Positions 16,387 to 24,408 of a stretch of 64,000 nt of DNA are shown in pieces. Numbering within the stretch: the first letter of the stretch is position 1; each line of letters starts with the position of its first letter. Both the position numbers and the translations under genes were made by a program. Source of the DNA: RH-AL1 sp965198495. GTDB taxonomy: Bacteria; Pseudomonadota; Alphaproteobacteria; Rhizobiales; Beijerinckiaceae. The notes beneath the pieces are model-generated. The model was not told where the DNA came from and made no database searches. It saw only the letters and a program-made list of their open reading frames with translations. Location: positions 3,348,001-3,412,000 of the forward strand of contig CBDAPL010000001.1 in the NCBI GenBank assembly GCA_965198495.1, written 5' to 3'.

Positions 16387-17340
16387 TCATATCTTCCGCC
16401 CCATCGCCAGGAACTTCTCCGTCCGCGCCATGCGGATCGCCTCGCTGTCCAATGGCTTCAGGTCCCGCAAGGACGCCTCGATGGCGTTCCCGGTCGCGGT
16501 GACGATCTCGTCGTGGCCGCGATGGGCGCCGCCGGTCGGCTCCGGTATGATGGTGTCGATGATGCCGAAGCGCAGCAGGTCCTGCGCGGTGATCTTCATC
16601 ATCGTCGCGGCATCCTCCGCACGCCCGGCTTCGCGCCAGAGGATCGACGCGGAGGCCTCGGGCGAAGCGACGGTGTAGATCGCGTGTTCGAGCATCAAGA
16701 TCTTGTTGCAGCTGGCGATGGCGATGGCACCGCCCGAGCCGCCCTCGCCGACGATGACCGCCACATTGGGGACGCCGAGCCCGAGGCAGACGTCGATGGA
16801 ATGAGCGATGGCCTCGGCCTGGCCACGCTCCTCCGCGTCGACGCCGGGAAAGGCGCCGGCCGTGTCGACGAGCGACACCACGGGAACGGCGAAGCGATCG
16901 GCGAGCTGCATCAGCCGCGCCGCCTTGCGGTATCCCTCCGGCCGCGCCATGCCGAAATTGTGTCGGATGCGGCTCTCGGTGTCGGAGCCCTTCTCCTGAC
17001 CGATCACGCAGATGGACTCGCCGCGAAAGCGACCGAAGCCGCCGACGATCGCCTCATCCTCGCCGAACGCGCGATCGCCCGACAGCGGCGTGAAATCGGC
17101 GATGAGATGCTTGACGTAGTCCGAGAAGTGCGGGCGCTGCGGGTGACGCGCCACCTGGGTCTTCTGCCAAGGCGTCAGGGTCGCGTAGAGGTCGATCAGC
17201 GTCTTCGCCGCCTTGGCCTCCAGCCGCACCATCTCCTCGCCGATCGCCGGCGCGTCACCGTTGAGGTGAAGCTTTCGCAGTTCATCGACCTTCGCGTCGA
17301 GGTCGGCGACAGGTTTCTCGAAGTCGAAATAGGTGCGCAT
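16387..17340 (-). CDS. accA: acetyl-CoA carboxylase carboxyltransferase subunit alpha
   Basis: The 317-residue subunit pairs with AccD to carboxylate acetyl-CoA to malonyl-CoA in fatty-acid synthesis. The N-terminus 'MRTYFDFEKPVADLDAKVDEL' is canonical, followed by 'WQKTQVARHPQRPHFSDY', 'GDRAFGEDEAIVGGFGRF', 'FGMARPEGYRKAARLM', 'DTAGAFPGVDAEERGQ', 'VIVGEGGSGGAIAI' and 'ASPEASASILWR'. Length is normal. The gene stands alone, as in most alphaproteobacteria; accD is not in this window. Confidence 0.98.
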   Translation of the reverse strand: MRTYFDFEKPVADLDAKVDELRKLHLNGDAPAIGEEMVRLEAKAAKTLIDLYATLTPWQKTQVARHPQRPHFSDYVKHLIADFTPLSGDRAFGEDEAIVGGFGRFRGESICVIGQEKGSDTESRIRHNFGMARPEGYRKAARLMQLADRFAVPVVSLVDTAGAFPGVDAEERGQAEAIAHSIDVCLGLGVPNVAVIVGEGGSGGAIAIASCNKILMLEHAIYTVASPEASASILWREAGRAEDAATMMKITAQDLLRFGIIDTIIPEPTGGAHRGHDEIVTATGNAIEASLRDLKPLDSEAIRMARTEKFLAMGRKI

Positions 17341-17480
17341 TCTCGGTGGGTTCGACGGCGCGGGACACTTCAGCGGAGAGCGAGCGGACCCTTTCGACTT
17401 TGTCGCGGGGTGTCAACAGCGCGCGCGACAGGACAGGCCCCACCAGGTCAGCCCATCTTTAAACCATTGGAGTGGCGATA

Positions 17481-17678
17481 ATGATCTGGCGGCGCCCTCT
17501 TCCCACGCGAGCCGAAATCCTAAGCGTCGTTTTCGTGATCGTCGTCGTGATGGTTGTCATCGTAGCGGCCGTTGAATTTCCGTACCCCTACAGCGCGTCA
17601 TCGAATTACGGCTTTGGGCCGGGATGGCGCTGTCAAGATCCGGGTCGCGGCGAGCCCGTCTGCATTAAACAGCGCTGA
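17481..17678 (+). CDS. small single-helix membrane protein, hypothetical
   Basis: A 65-residue protein: basic start 'MIWRRPLPTRAEI', one long hydrophobic helix (about residues 14-33, mostly Val/Ile) and an outside tail 'SNYGFGPGWRCQDPGRGEP' with two cysteines. I recall similar Tyr/Phe-Gly-Phe-Gly-Pro tails in small Rhizobiales proteins of unknown function. GGAG (17469-17472) lies eight bases before the ATG at 17481, which favours it over the GTG at 17472. It is divergent from accA, sharing a 140-base upstream region. Confidence 0.6.
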   Translation: MIWRRPLPTRAEILSVVFVIVVVMVVIVAAVEFPYPYSASSNYGFGPGWRCQDPGRGEPVCIKQR

Positions 17679-17687
17679 CGGCTGCTG

Positions 17688-17861
17688 TCAGCGACGCCTG
17701 AGCATGTCGGGCGGGAGATGCCGCGTCATCTTCTCTTTCTCGTCCGCCTCGCGAATCAACGCCTCATAGGCGGCTTTCGCTTCCGGTGACATCACCACGC
17801 GCTTGCCCTTCACGGCGGCGCGCTTCGGCGCTTTCTTGAATTGGTCTGGCGGCTTGCTCAT
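17688..17861 (-). CDS. small basic protein of 57 residues, hypothetical
   Basis: The frame starts 'MSKPPDQFKKAPKRAAVKG' and continues with a charged helical segment ('SPEAKAAYEALIREADEKEK') ending in three arginines. An AGGAG Shine-Dalgarno stands seven bases before the ATG, good evidence of translation. The product is strongly charged with no hydrophobic segment, so it is cytoplasmic and could bind nucleic acid. It lies 75 bases downstream of topoisomerase IB on the same strand and may be part of that transcript. I do not recognise a family. Confidence 0.65.
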   Translation of the reverse strand: MSKPPDQFKKAPKRAAVKGKRVVMSPEAKAAYEALIREADEKEKMTRHLPPDMLRRR

Positions 17862-17936
17862 GGGCGATCTCCTGGCGCGCCAAGCTATAGCGCGGGCGAG
17901 ACGCCAAAACGATGGTCTCTTCCAGGACGATGCGCT

Positions 17937-19136
17937 TCAGGCCACCTTGTCCTGCTTCAGATCCTTGCCGATCCGCCGACTGAGAAGTCCGAGCAGCGCC
18001 GCCTCCTCAGGCCTGAGATGCTCCGAATCCTCGCTGAGCGTATGCTCGACCTCGCTCTTGATGTCCTGGAGCAGGCTCCCATCCAGATACGACGTGACGA
18101 CGTGCGGATGCACGTAGCATTTGCGGCAGATTGTCGGTGTGTTGCCGAGCCGCGAGGCCACCTTCTCGATCGCCGCCTTGACGTTCTTCTTCATCAGGGC
18201 CTGGCTGTCCACAGCCTCGAATTCGGCCAGCGCCATCGAGGCGAGCACCGTACCCGCCCAGGTCCGAAAGTCTTTCGCGGTCACATCCTCGCCGGTGATC
18301 TCGCGCAGGTATTCGTTGACATCGGCGGAGTCGACCGGCTGGCGTTTGCCCTCCGCGTCGACATATTGGAACAGTTGCTGGCCGGGCAGCTCCTGGATCG
18401 AGCGCACGACCTTGGCGACCCGCTTGTCCCGCAACGCCAGATTCCAGGTCTTGCCGCTCTTACCCTTGAAGTCGAAGCGCAGGGTTCCACCCTCAATATC
18501 GAGATGGCGGTTGCGCAGCGTCGTCAGGCCGAAACTCTTGTTGTCCTTGGCGTAATCCTCGTTGCCGACGCGAATCAGCGTCTTCTCGAGCAGCGCGACG
18601 AGCGTCGCCAGCACCTTCTCGCGCGGCAGGCCCTGCTTGCGCATGTCGGTGGCGACCCGCTTGCGGAGATTCGGCAACAACTTGCCGAACTCCATCATCC
18701 GCTCGTACTTGGCCTCGTCGCGCGCTTCCGTCCATTTGGCGTGATAGCGATATTGCTTACGGCCCTTGGCATCGCGTCCCGTCGCCTGGATGTGGCCGTT
18801 CTCCTTCGCGCAGATCCAGACATCGGTATAGGCCGGCGGCACACCGATCTTCTCGATGCGCTTCTTGTCCCAATAGTCCTTGATCGTCTCGCCCTTGGCA
18901 TTGATGAAACGCCAGCCGGTGCCGGACTTCTTGCGGGTGATGCCGGGATCCTCGTCCGAGACGTAGACGAGGCCGGCCGCCTCCGCCGCCTCGCGGTTCT
19001 CGTCGCCGCCCTCTTCGGCGGAGACCTCGTTCGTCGCGCCATCCTCGCGAGCAACCGAACCGGCCATGATCTTGGCGGCCGCCTTGATCTCGCCCTTCGC
19101 GTCTTTCGGGCCGTTGGAACGCGCTTTATTGCTCAT
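17937..19136 (-). CDS. DNA topoisomerase IB (poxvirus type)
   Basis: The 399-residue enzyme relaxes supercoils by a 3'-phosphotyrosine intermediate. Its body begins 'LVYVSDEDPGITRKKSGTGWRF', then has 'VPPAYTDVWIC', 'HIQATGRDAKGRKQYRYHAKW', 'LLEKTLIRVGNEDYAKDNKSFGLTTLRNRH' and, late, 'RTWAGTVLASMAL' and 'YVHPHVVTSYLDGS', whose Tyr in 'SYLDG' is the expected nucleophile. The Met at 19136 starts a Lys/Asp-rich linker of about 55 residues; upstream codons add only basic low-complexity sequence. Such enzymes are common in Rhizobiales and Pseudomonas, usually as an accessory to TopA. Confidence 0.93.
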   Translation of the reverse strand: MSNKARSNGPKDAKGEIKAAAKIMAGSVAREDGATNEVSAEEGGDENREAAEAAGLVYVSDEDPGITRKKSGTGWRFINAKGETIKDYWDKKRIEKIGVPPAYTDVWICAKENGHIQATGRDAKGRKQYRYHAKWTEARDEAKYERMMEFGKLLPNLRKRVATDMRKQGLPREKVLATLVALLEKTLIRVGNEDYAKDNKSFGLTTLRNRHLDIEGGTLRFDFKGKSGKTWNLALRDKRVAKVVRSIQELPGQQLFQYVDAEGKRQPVDSADVNEYLREITGEDVTAKDFRTWAGTVLASMALAEFEAVDSQALMKKNVKAAIEKVASRLGNTPTICRKCYVHPHVVTSYLDGSLLQDIKSEVEHTLSEDSEHLRPEEAALLGLLSRRIGKDLKQDKVA

Positions 19137-19302
19137 GGCGGCGTAATCGCGACGCTTTCGCCATCGTTCCGGGGCACCGCGTCGCATGGTGAAGGTTGCG
19201 GCGGATAGTCAAAGCGAGGAGCGATCCGACATGCCGCAACCAACGACATGACCGCCTCCGTCGCTTGACGAAGCCGCTCGGCGCTCCCACAGTTAGACTT
19301 AA

Positions 19303-19410
19303 GCCAAGGGGATCCCCGCCAGGGGGCTGAGAGGCCGGCATCGTGGTCGCGCGTTAGCGATCGCGGCCCGGCGACCCTAGAACCTGATCCAGCTCGCACT
19401 GGCGTAGGAA
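19303..19410 (+). ncRNA. TPP riboswitch (THI element)
   Basis: The conserved parts of the thiamine pyrophosphate riboswitch follow in order: GGGG then CTGAGA (19326-19331) with its flanking stem, a variable stem around 19345-19370, ACCC, GAACCTGATC (19380-19389) and finally a CTGGCGTAGGAA segment (19399-19410). It lies 61 bases before thiO on the same strand, so it should shut off the thiOSGE operon when TPP is plentiful. No terminator with a T tract follows, so control is probably at translation initiation, as is usual in Gram-negative bacteria. Confidence 0.93.
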
Positions 19411-19469
19411 TGGCGGCAGCGATCGCCGCGTTTCATGTCCGCCGCTGGGTCGTCCCGAGAGGCAGGACC

Positions 19470-19541
19470 AAGTGGCACCGCCAAATCAAGTGGCATCGCG
19501 CGATCGAGTGGCTCCGCGCAATCAAGTGGCCCCGCGAATCA
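19470..19541. repeat. 18-nt tandem repeat, four copies, at the thiO start
   Basis: Four 18-base units beginning AAGTGGC, AAGTGGC, GAGTGGC, AAGTGGC follow each other with few differences. Each carries a GTG in the thiO frame (19472, 19490, 19508, 19526), giving protein repeats of the type VAPPNQ / VASRDR / VAPRNQ / VAPR. The array therefore multiplies the likely start codon region. Confidence 0.9.
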
Positions 19542-20536
19542 GCGTCATCGGCGCCGGCGTCGCCGGGCTTACCACGGCCTACGAGTTCGTCCGCGCCGGC
19601 TGCCAGGTGACGATCGTCGAGCGGGAGCCGGCGAGCGGACGCGGATGCTCGTTCTACGCCGGCGGCATGATCGCGCCATGGTGCGAGGCGGAATCGTCGG
19701 AGCCGGTGATCGTCGAGCTCGGCCGGGAAGCCCTGCGCTACTGGCGCGAGACGGTGCCGGTGGCGCTGATCAACGGGAGCCTCCTCGTCGCCCCGGCGCG
19801 CGACCTGCCGGAACTCGCCCGCTTCGCGCGCCGCACCAGCCGCTTCGAGACGCTCGACGCCGAGGCGATCGGCGCCCTCGAGCCGGACCTCGCCGGGCGC
19901 TTCGCGCGCGCGCTCTACTTCAAAGAGGAAGGCCACCTCGACCCGCGCGTCGCCATCGCCGAACTGACGCGGCGGCTGCGCGAGAGCGCGCGCGCGACGT
20001 TCGTGTTCGGCTCCGAAGACGACGAGGCGGACGCCGATTGGGTGATCGACTGCCGCGGTTTCGCCGCGCGCGACCGGCTGCCGGACCTGCGCGGCGTCAA
20101 GGGCGAAATGCTCGTGCTGGCGACGCGCGACATCAGCTTCTCGCGTCCCGTCCAGCTGCTGCATCCGCGCAACCCCGTCTACATCGTGCCGCGCGGCGAC
20201 GGGCGTTTCATGATCGGCGCGACGATGATCGAGAACGAGGAGCGCGGCCGGGTGCGCGCCCGCGCGCTGCTCGATCTCATCGGTGCCGCCTACACGGTGC
20301 ACCCGGCCTTCGGCGAGGCCGAGGTCGTCGAGATCGGCTGCGATCTCAGGCCGGCCTTCCCCGACAATCTGCCCCGCCTTCGCCTCGAAGGCCGGCGGCT
20401 CCACGTCAACGGCCTGTTCCGCCACGGCTTCCTGCTCGCGCCGGCGCTCGCGGCGCGCGCGCGGCGCGTGGTATTGGAGGGCGCTTACTTCCCGGAGGTC
20501 ATGGATGCTGATCCACGTCAACGGCGCTCCGCGTGA
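19472..20536 (+). CDS. thiO: glycine oxidase ThiO (FAD-dependent)
   Basis: This FAD enzyme oxidises glycine to iminoacetate (dehydroglycine), a precursor of the thiamine thiazole ring. The dinucleotide motif 'VIGAGVAGLTTAYEF' is near the N-terminus; 'CSFYAGGMIAPWCE' and the C-terminal 'GLFRHGFLLAPALA' are typical of ThiO. The first 18 residues come from the tandem repeat, so the mature length of 354 may be 336 if the fourth GTG is used; only the first GTG has an AGGA (short spacing of four bases). The gene follows the TPP riboswitch and overlaps thiS by 32 bases. Confidence 0.92.
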   Translation: MAPPNQVASRDRVAPRNQVAPRISVIGAGVAGLTTAYEFVRAGCQVTIVEREPASGRGCSFYAGGMIAPWCEAESSEPVIVELGREALRYWRETVPVALINGSLLVAPARDLPELARFARRTSRFETLDAEAIGALEPDLAGRFARALYFKEEGHLDPRVAIAELTRRLRESARATFVFGSEDDEADADWVIDCRGFAARDRLPDLRGVKGEMLVLATRDISFSRPVQLLHPRNPVYIVPRGDGRFMIGATMIENEERGRVRARALLDLIGAAYTVHPAFGEAEVVEIGCDLRPAFPDNLPRLRLEGRRLHVNGLFRHGFLLAPALAARARRVVLEGAYFPEVMDADPRQRRSA

Positions 20537-20702
20537 CGTCGCGGCGGCGACGCTCGCCGCCTTGCTGCGCGAGCTCGACTACGGCGAGGCGACCGTGGCA
20601 ACCGCGCTGAACCAGACGTTCGTGCGCGTGGTCGACCGCGAACGCACGCCAATCAGCGATGGCGACGTCGTCGAGATCCTCGCGCCACGGCAGGGGGGCT
20701 GA
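20505..20702 (+). CDS. thiS: sulfur carrier protein ThiS
   Basis: The 65-residue ubiquitin-like carrier delivers sulfur as a C-terminal thiocarboxylate for thiazole synthesis. It begins 'MLIHVNGAPRDV', has 'TALNQTFVRVVDRERTPI' and 'GDVVEILAPRQGG', ending in the obligatory Gly-Gly. GGAGG (20494-20498) stands six bases before the ATG. The start lies inside thiO and the stop overlaps the thiG start by one base, so the chain is translationally coupled. Confidence 0.96.
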   Translation: MLIHVNGAPRDVAAATLAALLRELDYGEATVATALNQTFVRVVDRERTPISDGDVVEILAPRQGG

Positions 20703-21508
20703 TGCTCGATCGGCCGGAGCACGCTCTCAGGTTCTACGACTCGCCCGTCGGCTCGCGCCTGGTATGCGGCACCGCGCTTTTCGCGTCGCCGACGATCCTC
20801 GCCGAGAGCGTCAAGGCCTCGGGCGCGGAGATCGTCACCGTCTCGCTGCGGCGCGAGTCCGGCGCCGGGCGTGCGGGCGAGAGCTTCTGGGCGCTGATCC
20901 GCGACCTCGGCGTCCGCGTCCTCCCCAACACCGCGGGCTGCCGCACGGTGAAGGAGGCGGTGACCACGGCGCATATGGCGCGCGAGGTGTTCGCCACGCC
21001 CTGGGTCAAGCTCGAGGTGATCGGCGAGGACGACACGTTGCAGCCCGACGTGTTCGGCCTCGTCGAGGCGGCCGGCATCCTGGCGCGCGACGGCTTCCAG
21101 GTTTTTCCCTATACGACCGATGACCTGGTCGTGGCCGAGCGCCTGCTCGCCGCCGGCTGCGAGGTGCTGATGCCGTGGGGCGCGCCGATCGGCTCGGGGC
21201 GCGGCCTCAACAATCGCTTCGCCCTGCGCGCCATGCGCGCGCACTTCCCCGGCGTGCCGCTCGTGGTCGACGCCGGCATCGGCGCGCCCTCGCATGCGGC
21301 CGAGGCGATGGAAATGGGCTACGACGCGGTCCTGCTCAACACCGCCATCGCCAAGGCCGGCGATCCCGTCGCCATGGCGCGAGCCTTCGCGATGGCGATC
21401 GAGGCGGGACGTCTCGCCTATGCCGCGAGCCCGATGGAGCCGCGCGACATGGCCGTCCCGTCGACGCCGGTCATCGGCCGGGCGTTCGTGGATGTGCCGC
21501 GTGCTTGA
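20702..21508 (+). CDS. thiG: thiazole synthase
   Basis: The 268-residue (beta/alpha)8 enzyme condenses 1-deoxy-D-xylulose 5-phosphate, dehydroglycine and ThiS thiocarboxylate to the thiazole phosphate. Markers: 'SRLVCGTALFASP', 'VRVLPNTAGCRTVKEAV', 'PWVKLEVIGED' with the Schiff-base Lys, 'VLMPWGAPIGSGRGLNN' and 'VVDAGIGAPSHAAEAMEMG'. Length is normal. It sits between thiS (1-base overlap) and thiE. Confidence 0.97.
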   Translation: MLDRPEHALRFYDSPVGSRLVCGTALFASPTILAESVKASGAEIVTVSLRRESGAGRAGESFWALIRDLGVRVLPNTAGCRTVKEAVTTAHMAREVFATPWVKLEVIGEDDTLQPDVFGLVEAAGILARDGFQVFPYTTDDLVVAERLLAAGCEVLMPWGAPIGSGRGLNNRFALRAMRAHFPGVPLVVDAGIGAPSHAAEAMEMGYDAVLLNTAIAKAGDPVAMARAFAMAIEAGRLAYAASPMEPRDMAVPSTPVIGRAFVDVPRA

Positions 21509-22106
21509 CCCGTTCTACCTCATCGTCGATTCGGCGGATTGGATCGAACGGCTGCTGCCGCACGGCGTCAGGCTGGTGCAATTACGGGTGAAGGAACAGC
21601 CCGAGGCTGTGATCCACAGGGAAATCGTCCGATCGAAGCGTCTGTGCGACGCCGCGGGCGCGCAACTCGTCGTCAACGACTTTTGGCGCGCGGCGATCGC
21701 CGCCGGCTGCGACTATGTCCACCTCGGCCAGGAGGACCTCGACACCGCCGATCTCGCGGCGATCCGCGCCGCCGGCGTCCGGCTCGGCATCTCCACGCAC
21801 GACGCGGCCGAACTGGAGCGCGCGCTCGCCGCGACGCCCGATTACATCGCGCTCGGCCCGATCTACTTCACGCGGCTGAAGTCGATGCGTTTCGAGCCGC
21901 AAGGCCTCGAGAAGCTGGCGGTGTGGAAGGCGCGGATCGGCGCCATCCCGCTGGTCGGCATCGGCGGCATCACGCTCGAGCGGGCGGCTGGCGTGCTCGA
22001 GGCCGGCGCCGACAGCGCCGCCGTCGTCACCGACATCACGCTCGACGCCGACCCGGAGGCGCGCGCGCGGGGGTGGGCGGCGGCGACGCGGCGTTACCGC
22101 TCGTGA
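21492..22106 (+). CDS. thiE: thiamine phosphate synthase
   Basis: The 204-residue TIM-barrel enzyme joins the thiazole phosphate to HMP pyrophosphate giving thiamine phosphate. Motifs are 'VRLVQLRVKE', 'AGAQLVVNDFW', 'CDYVHLGQEDL', 'YIALGPIYFTRLKSM' and 'LVGIGGITLERA'. It opens at ATG 21492 or GTG 21501, both inside the end of thiG. ThiO-S-G-E makes the thiazole branch plus coupling; the pyrimidine enzymes thiC and thiD are not in this window. Confidence 0.94.
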   Translation: MCRVLDPFYLIVDSADWIERLLPHGVRLVQLRVKEQPEAVIHREIVRSKRLCDAAGAQLVVNDFWRAAIAAGCDYVHLGQEDLDTADLAAIRAAGVRLGISTHDAAELERALAATPDYIALGPIYFTRLKSMRFEPQGLEKLAVWKARIGAIPLVGIGGITLERAAGVLEAGADSAAVVTDITLDADPEARARGWAAATRRYRS

Positions 22107-22234
22107 GACTGCCGGCCCCTGCGACACTCGACCCTTCACAAGCGCGTCACGCAAGCTATAGAGTGTGGCCGAGCGTTCAGTCGGCCTCATAGATCTTGAA
22201 TCGATCGCGAGGCGTGCTTGAGTGAGGTGTTCGG

Positions 22235-22804
22235 TTGACGATTCACTTCCCGTCGATGGTTTCGCCGGAAGCCTGCCCGGCTTTGGTTCTCAACGCCGAC
22301 TTCCGGCCGCTCAGCTACTATCCGCTCTCGCTCTGGTCCTGGCAGGACGCGATCAAGGCCGTCTTCCTCGAGCGCGTGAACATCGTCTCGAACTACGACA
22401 GGACGGTGCGCTCGCCGACGTTCGAGATGCAATTGCCGTCCGTCGTGTCGCTGAAGACCTACATCAAGCCCTCGCGGCACCCGGCCTTCACCCGGTTCAA
22501 CGTGTTCCTGCGCGACCGCTTCACCTGCCAGTATTGCGGCATCCGCGACGATCTCACCTTCGACCACGTCGTGCCCCGCTCGAAGGGCGGCACCACGACC
22601 TGGGAGAACGTCGTCGCCGCCTGCTCGCCGTGCAACCTGCGCAAGGGCGACAAGCTCTGCCGCGACGCCGACATGTACCCGGCGGCGAAACCCTACGCGC
22701 CGACGATCAACGACCTGCACAGCAACGGCCGCTCGTTCCCGCCGAACTACCTGCACGACAGCTGGATGGATTACCTCTACTGGGATTCCGAGCTGGAGCC
22801 ATAG
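22235..22804 (+). CDS. HNH endonuclease
   Basis: A 189-residue protein with a McrA-type HNH domain in its second half: zinc ribbon Cys pair 'FTCQYCG', 'LTFDHVVPRSKGG' (the catalytic His), 'WENVVAACSPCNLRKGDK'. The N-terminal part 'PALVLNADFRPLSYYPLSLW' is typical of a conserved alphaproteobacterial and cyanobacterial HNH family. The TTG start at 22235 is supported by GAGG seven bases upstream; an ATG at 22256 is the alternative. Biological role is unknown. It is convergent with the aminotransferase gene. Confidence 0.88.
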   Translation: MTIHFPSMVSPEACPALVLNADFRPLSYYPLSLWSWQDAIKAVFLERVNIVSNYDRTVRSPTFEMQLPSVVSLKTYIKPSRHPAFTRFNVFLRDRFTCQYCGIRDDLTFDHVVPRSKGGTTTWENVVAACSPCNLRKGDKLCRDADMYPAAKPYAPTINDLHSNGRSFPPNYLHDSWMDYLYWDSELEP

Positions 22805-22805
22805 G

Positions 22806-23948
22806 TCACCGCCGCGCGAACCATGGCGCCATCCGTGCCATCGCGTCCTCGATCTGCGGCGTCGACACGGCGAAGCTGAGGCGCAGGTGGCTGTGGCCGT
22901 CGACCGGGTCGAAATCGACGCCCGGCGCCGTGGCGACGCCGGTGTCGATGAGCAGCGCGCGGGCGAAACCCATGCTGTCTTGCGTGAGATGGCCGATGTC
23001 GGCGTAGATGTAGAAGGCGCCATCGGGCGGGGCGATCGAGGCGAGGCCGAGACGCGGCAGATGATCGAGCATCAGCGCGCGATTGCGGCGGTAGGTCTCG
23101 ACGTTGGCGTCGAGTTCATCGGTGCATGCCATCGCCGCGAGGCCGGCATGCTGGCTGAGCGAGGGCGCGGTCAGGAAGAAGTTGGCGCAATAGGCGCGGG
23201 CTCGCTCGTCGTCGCCGGGCGCGCAGACCATCCAGCCGAGCCGCCAGCCGGGCATGCTGAAGTATTTCGAGAAGCTGTTGACGATCGTCGCCGTCGGCTC
23301 GAACTCGAGCATCGAACGCGCCGGCGCGCCATAGCTCAGGCCATGGTAGATCTCGTCGGAGACGATCCTGATGCCGCGCGCCCGGCACACGTCGGCGATG
23401 GCGCGCAGTCCTTCGGCGGGGATGATCGTGCCGGTCGGGTTGGCCGGGCTCGCGACGATGATGCCGGCCGGTGCCGGATCGAGCGCGGCGAGATGCGAGG
23501 CGTCGAGCTGGTAGCGCGTCCGCGGGCCGCAGCCGATCTCGACCGGCTCCATATGAAGGCCGCGCAGCACGTTGCGATAGGCGACGTAGCCCGGCCGCGC
23601 CAGCGCGACGCGCTCGCCGGGCTTGAACAGTGTGGACAGCGCCAGCACCAGGGCCGGCGAGGCGCCGGCCGTCAGGAGAACGCGGTCCGGCTCGACCTCC
23701 ACCGCGTAAAGATCGTGGTAGCGCTGGGCGATCGCGACGCGGAGCGCCGCGCTCTCCCAGTAGCCCATCGCGTCGCTGTCGAGCACCCGGCGCGCCGCCT
23801 CGATCGCGCCGCGCGGCGCGCCGGTCGAGGGTTGGCCGAATTCCATGTGGATGATGGAGCGCCCGGCCGCCTTGAGCTCGTGCGCGAGTCTGCCGATGGC
23901 GATCGTGCGGAACGGCTCGACGGCGGAAGGCGAAGCGACGTCTTGCAT
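22806..23948 (-). CDS. class I/II pyridoxal-phosphate aminotransferase
   Basis: A 380-residue fold-type I aminotransferase. 'HMEFGQPSTGAP' opens the small domain, 'LLTAGASPALVLAL' and 'IIVASPANPTGTII' bind the cofactor and substrate, 'IVSDEIYHGLSYG' holds the PLP-interacting Asp/Tyr, and 'NSFSKYFSMPGWRLGW' holds the Schiff-base Lys with the family Arg later in 'SHLRLSFA'. The substrate cannot be assigned; aspartate- or alanine-type enzymes of this kind are possible. The ATG at 23948 gives a normal N-terminus; upstream frame is low in family character. Confidence 0.9.
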   Translation of the reverse strand: MQDVASPSAVEPFRTIAIGRLAHELKAAGRSIIHMEFGQPSTGAPRGAIEAARRVLDSDAMGYWESAALRVAIAQRYHDLYAVEVEPDRVLLTAGASPALVLALSTLFKPGERVALARPGYVAYRNVLRGLHMEPVEIGCGPRTRYQLDASHLAALDPAPAGIIVASPANPTGTIIPAEGLRAIADVCRARGIRIVSDEIYHGLSYGAPARSMLEFEPTATIVNSFSKYFSMPGWRLGWMVCAPGDDERARAYCANFFLTAPSLSQHAGLAAMACTDELDANVETYRRNRALMLDHLPRLGLASIAPPDGAFYIYADIGHLTQDSMGFARALLIDTGVATAPGVDFDPVDGHSHLRLSFAVSTPQIEDAMARMAPWFARR

Positions 23949-24090
23949 TAGGGCGCCCGTTGGCTTGCGCACGACCCGAAAAGGTCGTCCAGGCGGGGAA
24001 GGGTCTCTGATGAAAAGAGATTCAGCCAATCAATGCGATAGTTCCAGGTGACGATTTACCGGTGCCCTTGGCGTTCCGGCGGAACCAGTC

Positions 24091-24261
24091 TCACAGATAT
24101 TCTCGAGCCACCGCAATCAGGATCTGAAGTACGATGCCACCCAGAATGATGTAGCCCGCTCGCGCGAGCGTCCAGCGCCACGCTCGAAGAGGCCACGGCG
24201 TCTCGCGGCGATAGCGCACGCGATCGGCTTGCTCTTTGTCGCGCTCGTAGCTATCGCCCAT
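24091..24261 (-). CDS. small single-helix membrane protein of 56 residues, hypothetical
   Basis: The frame starts 'MGDSYERDKEQADRVRYRRE', continues with a basic stretch and ends in one hydrophobic helix ('GYIILGGIVLQILIAVA') before the stop. The charged start and single C-terminal helix make a plausible tail-anchored or small inner-membrane protein. No strong Shine-Dalgarno is visible, so it is tentative. It lies between the aminotransferase gene (same strand, 142 bases away) and zwf (divergent, 147 bases away). Confidence 0.4.
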   Translation of the reverse strand: MGDSYERDKEQADRVRYRRETPWPLRAWRWTLARAGYIILGGIVLQILIAVAREYL

Positions 24262-24408
24262 GCTAGTCTTTCAGTTGGCGAACCAAAGCCGATAGGGCCC
24301 GCGAGCGCCGCGACACTCCGCTGTCACTTCGGCGTGGCACGCGGGGCGCCGAAACTCGCTCGGCTTGCCTCGCGGGTTCAAGCCTCGCGCCGCCAAGGAG
24401 TAGCTTGG

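Noticed and set aside
24229..24408. 60-residue N-terminal extension of zwf
   Set aside because: AAGGAG stands eight bases before the ATG at 24409 and the residues upstream have no family character.
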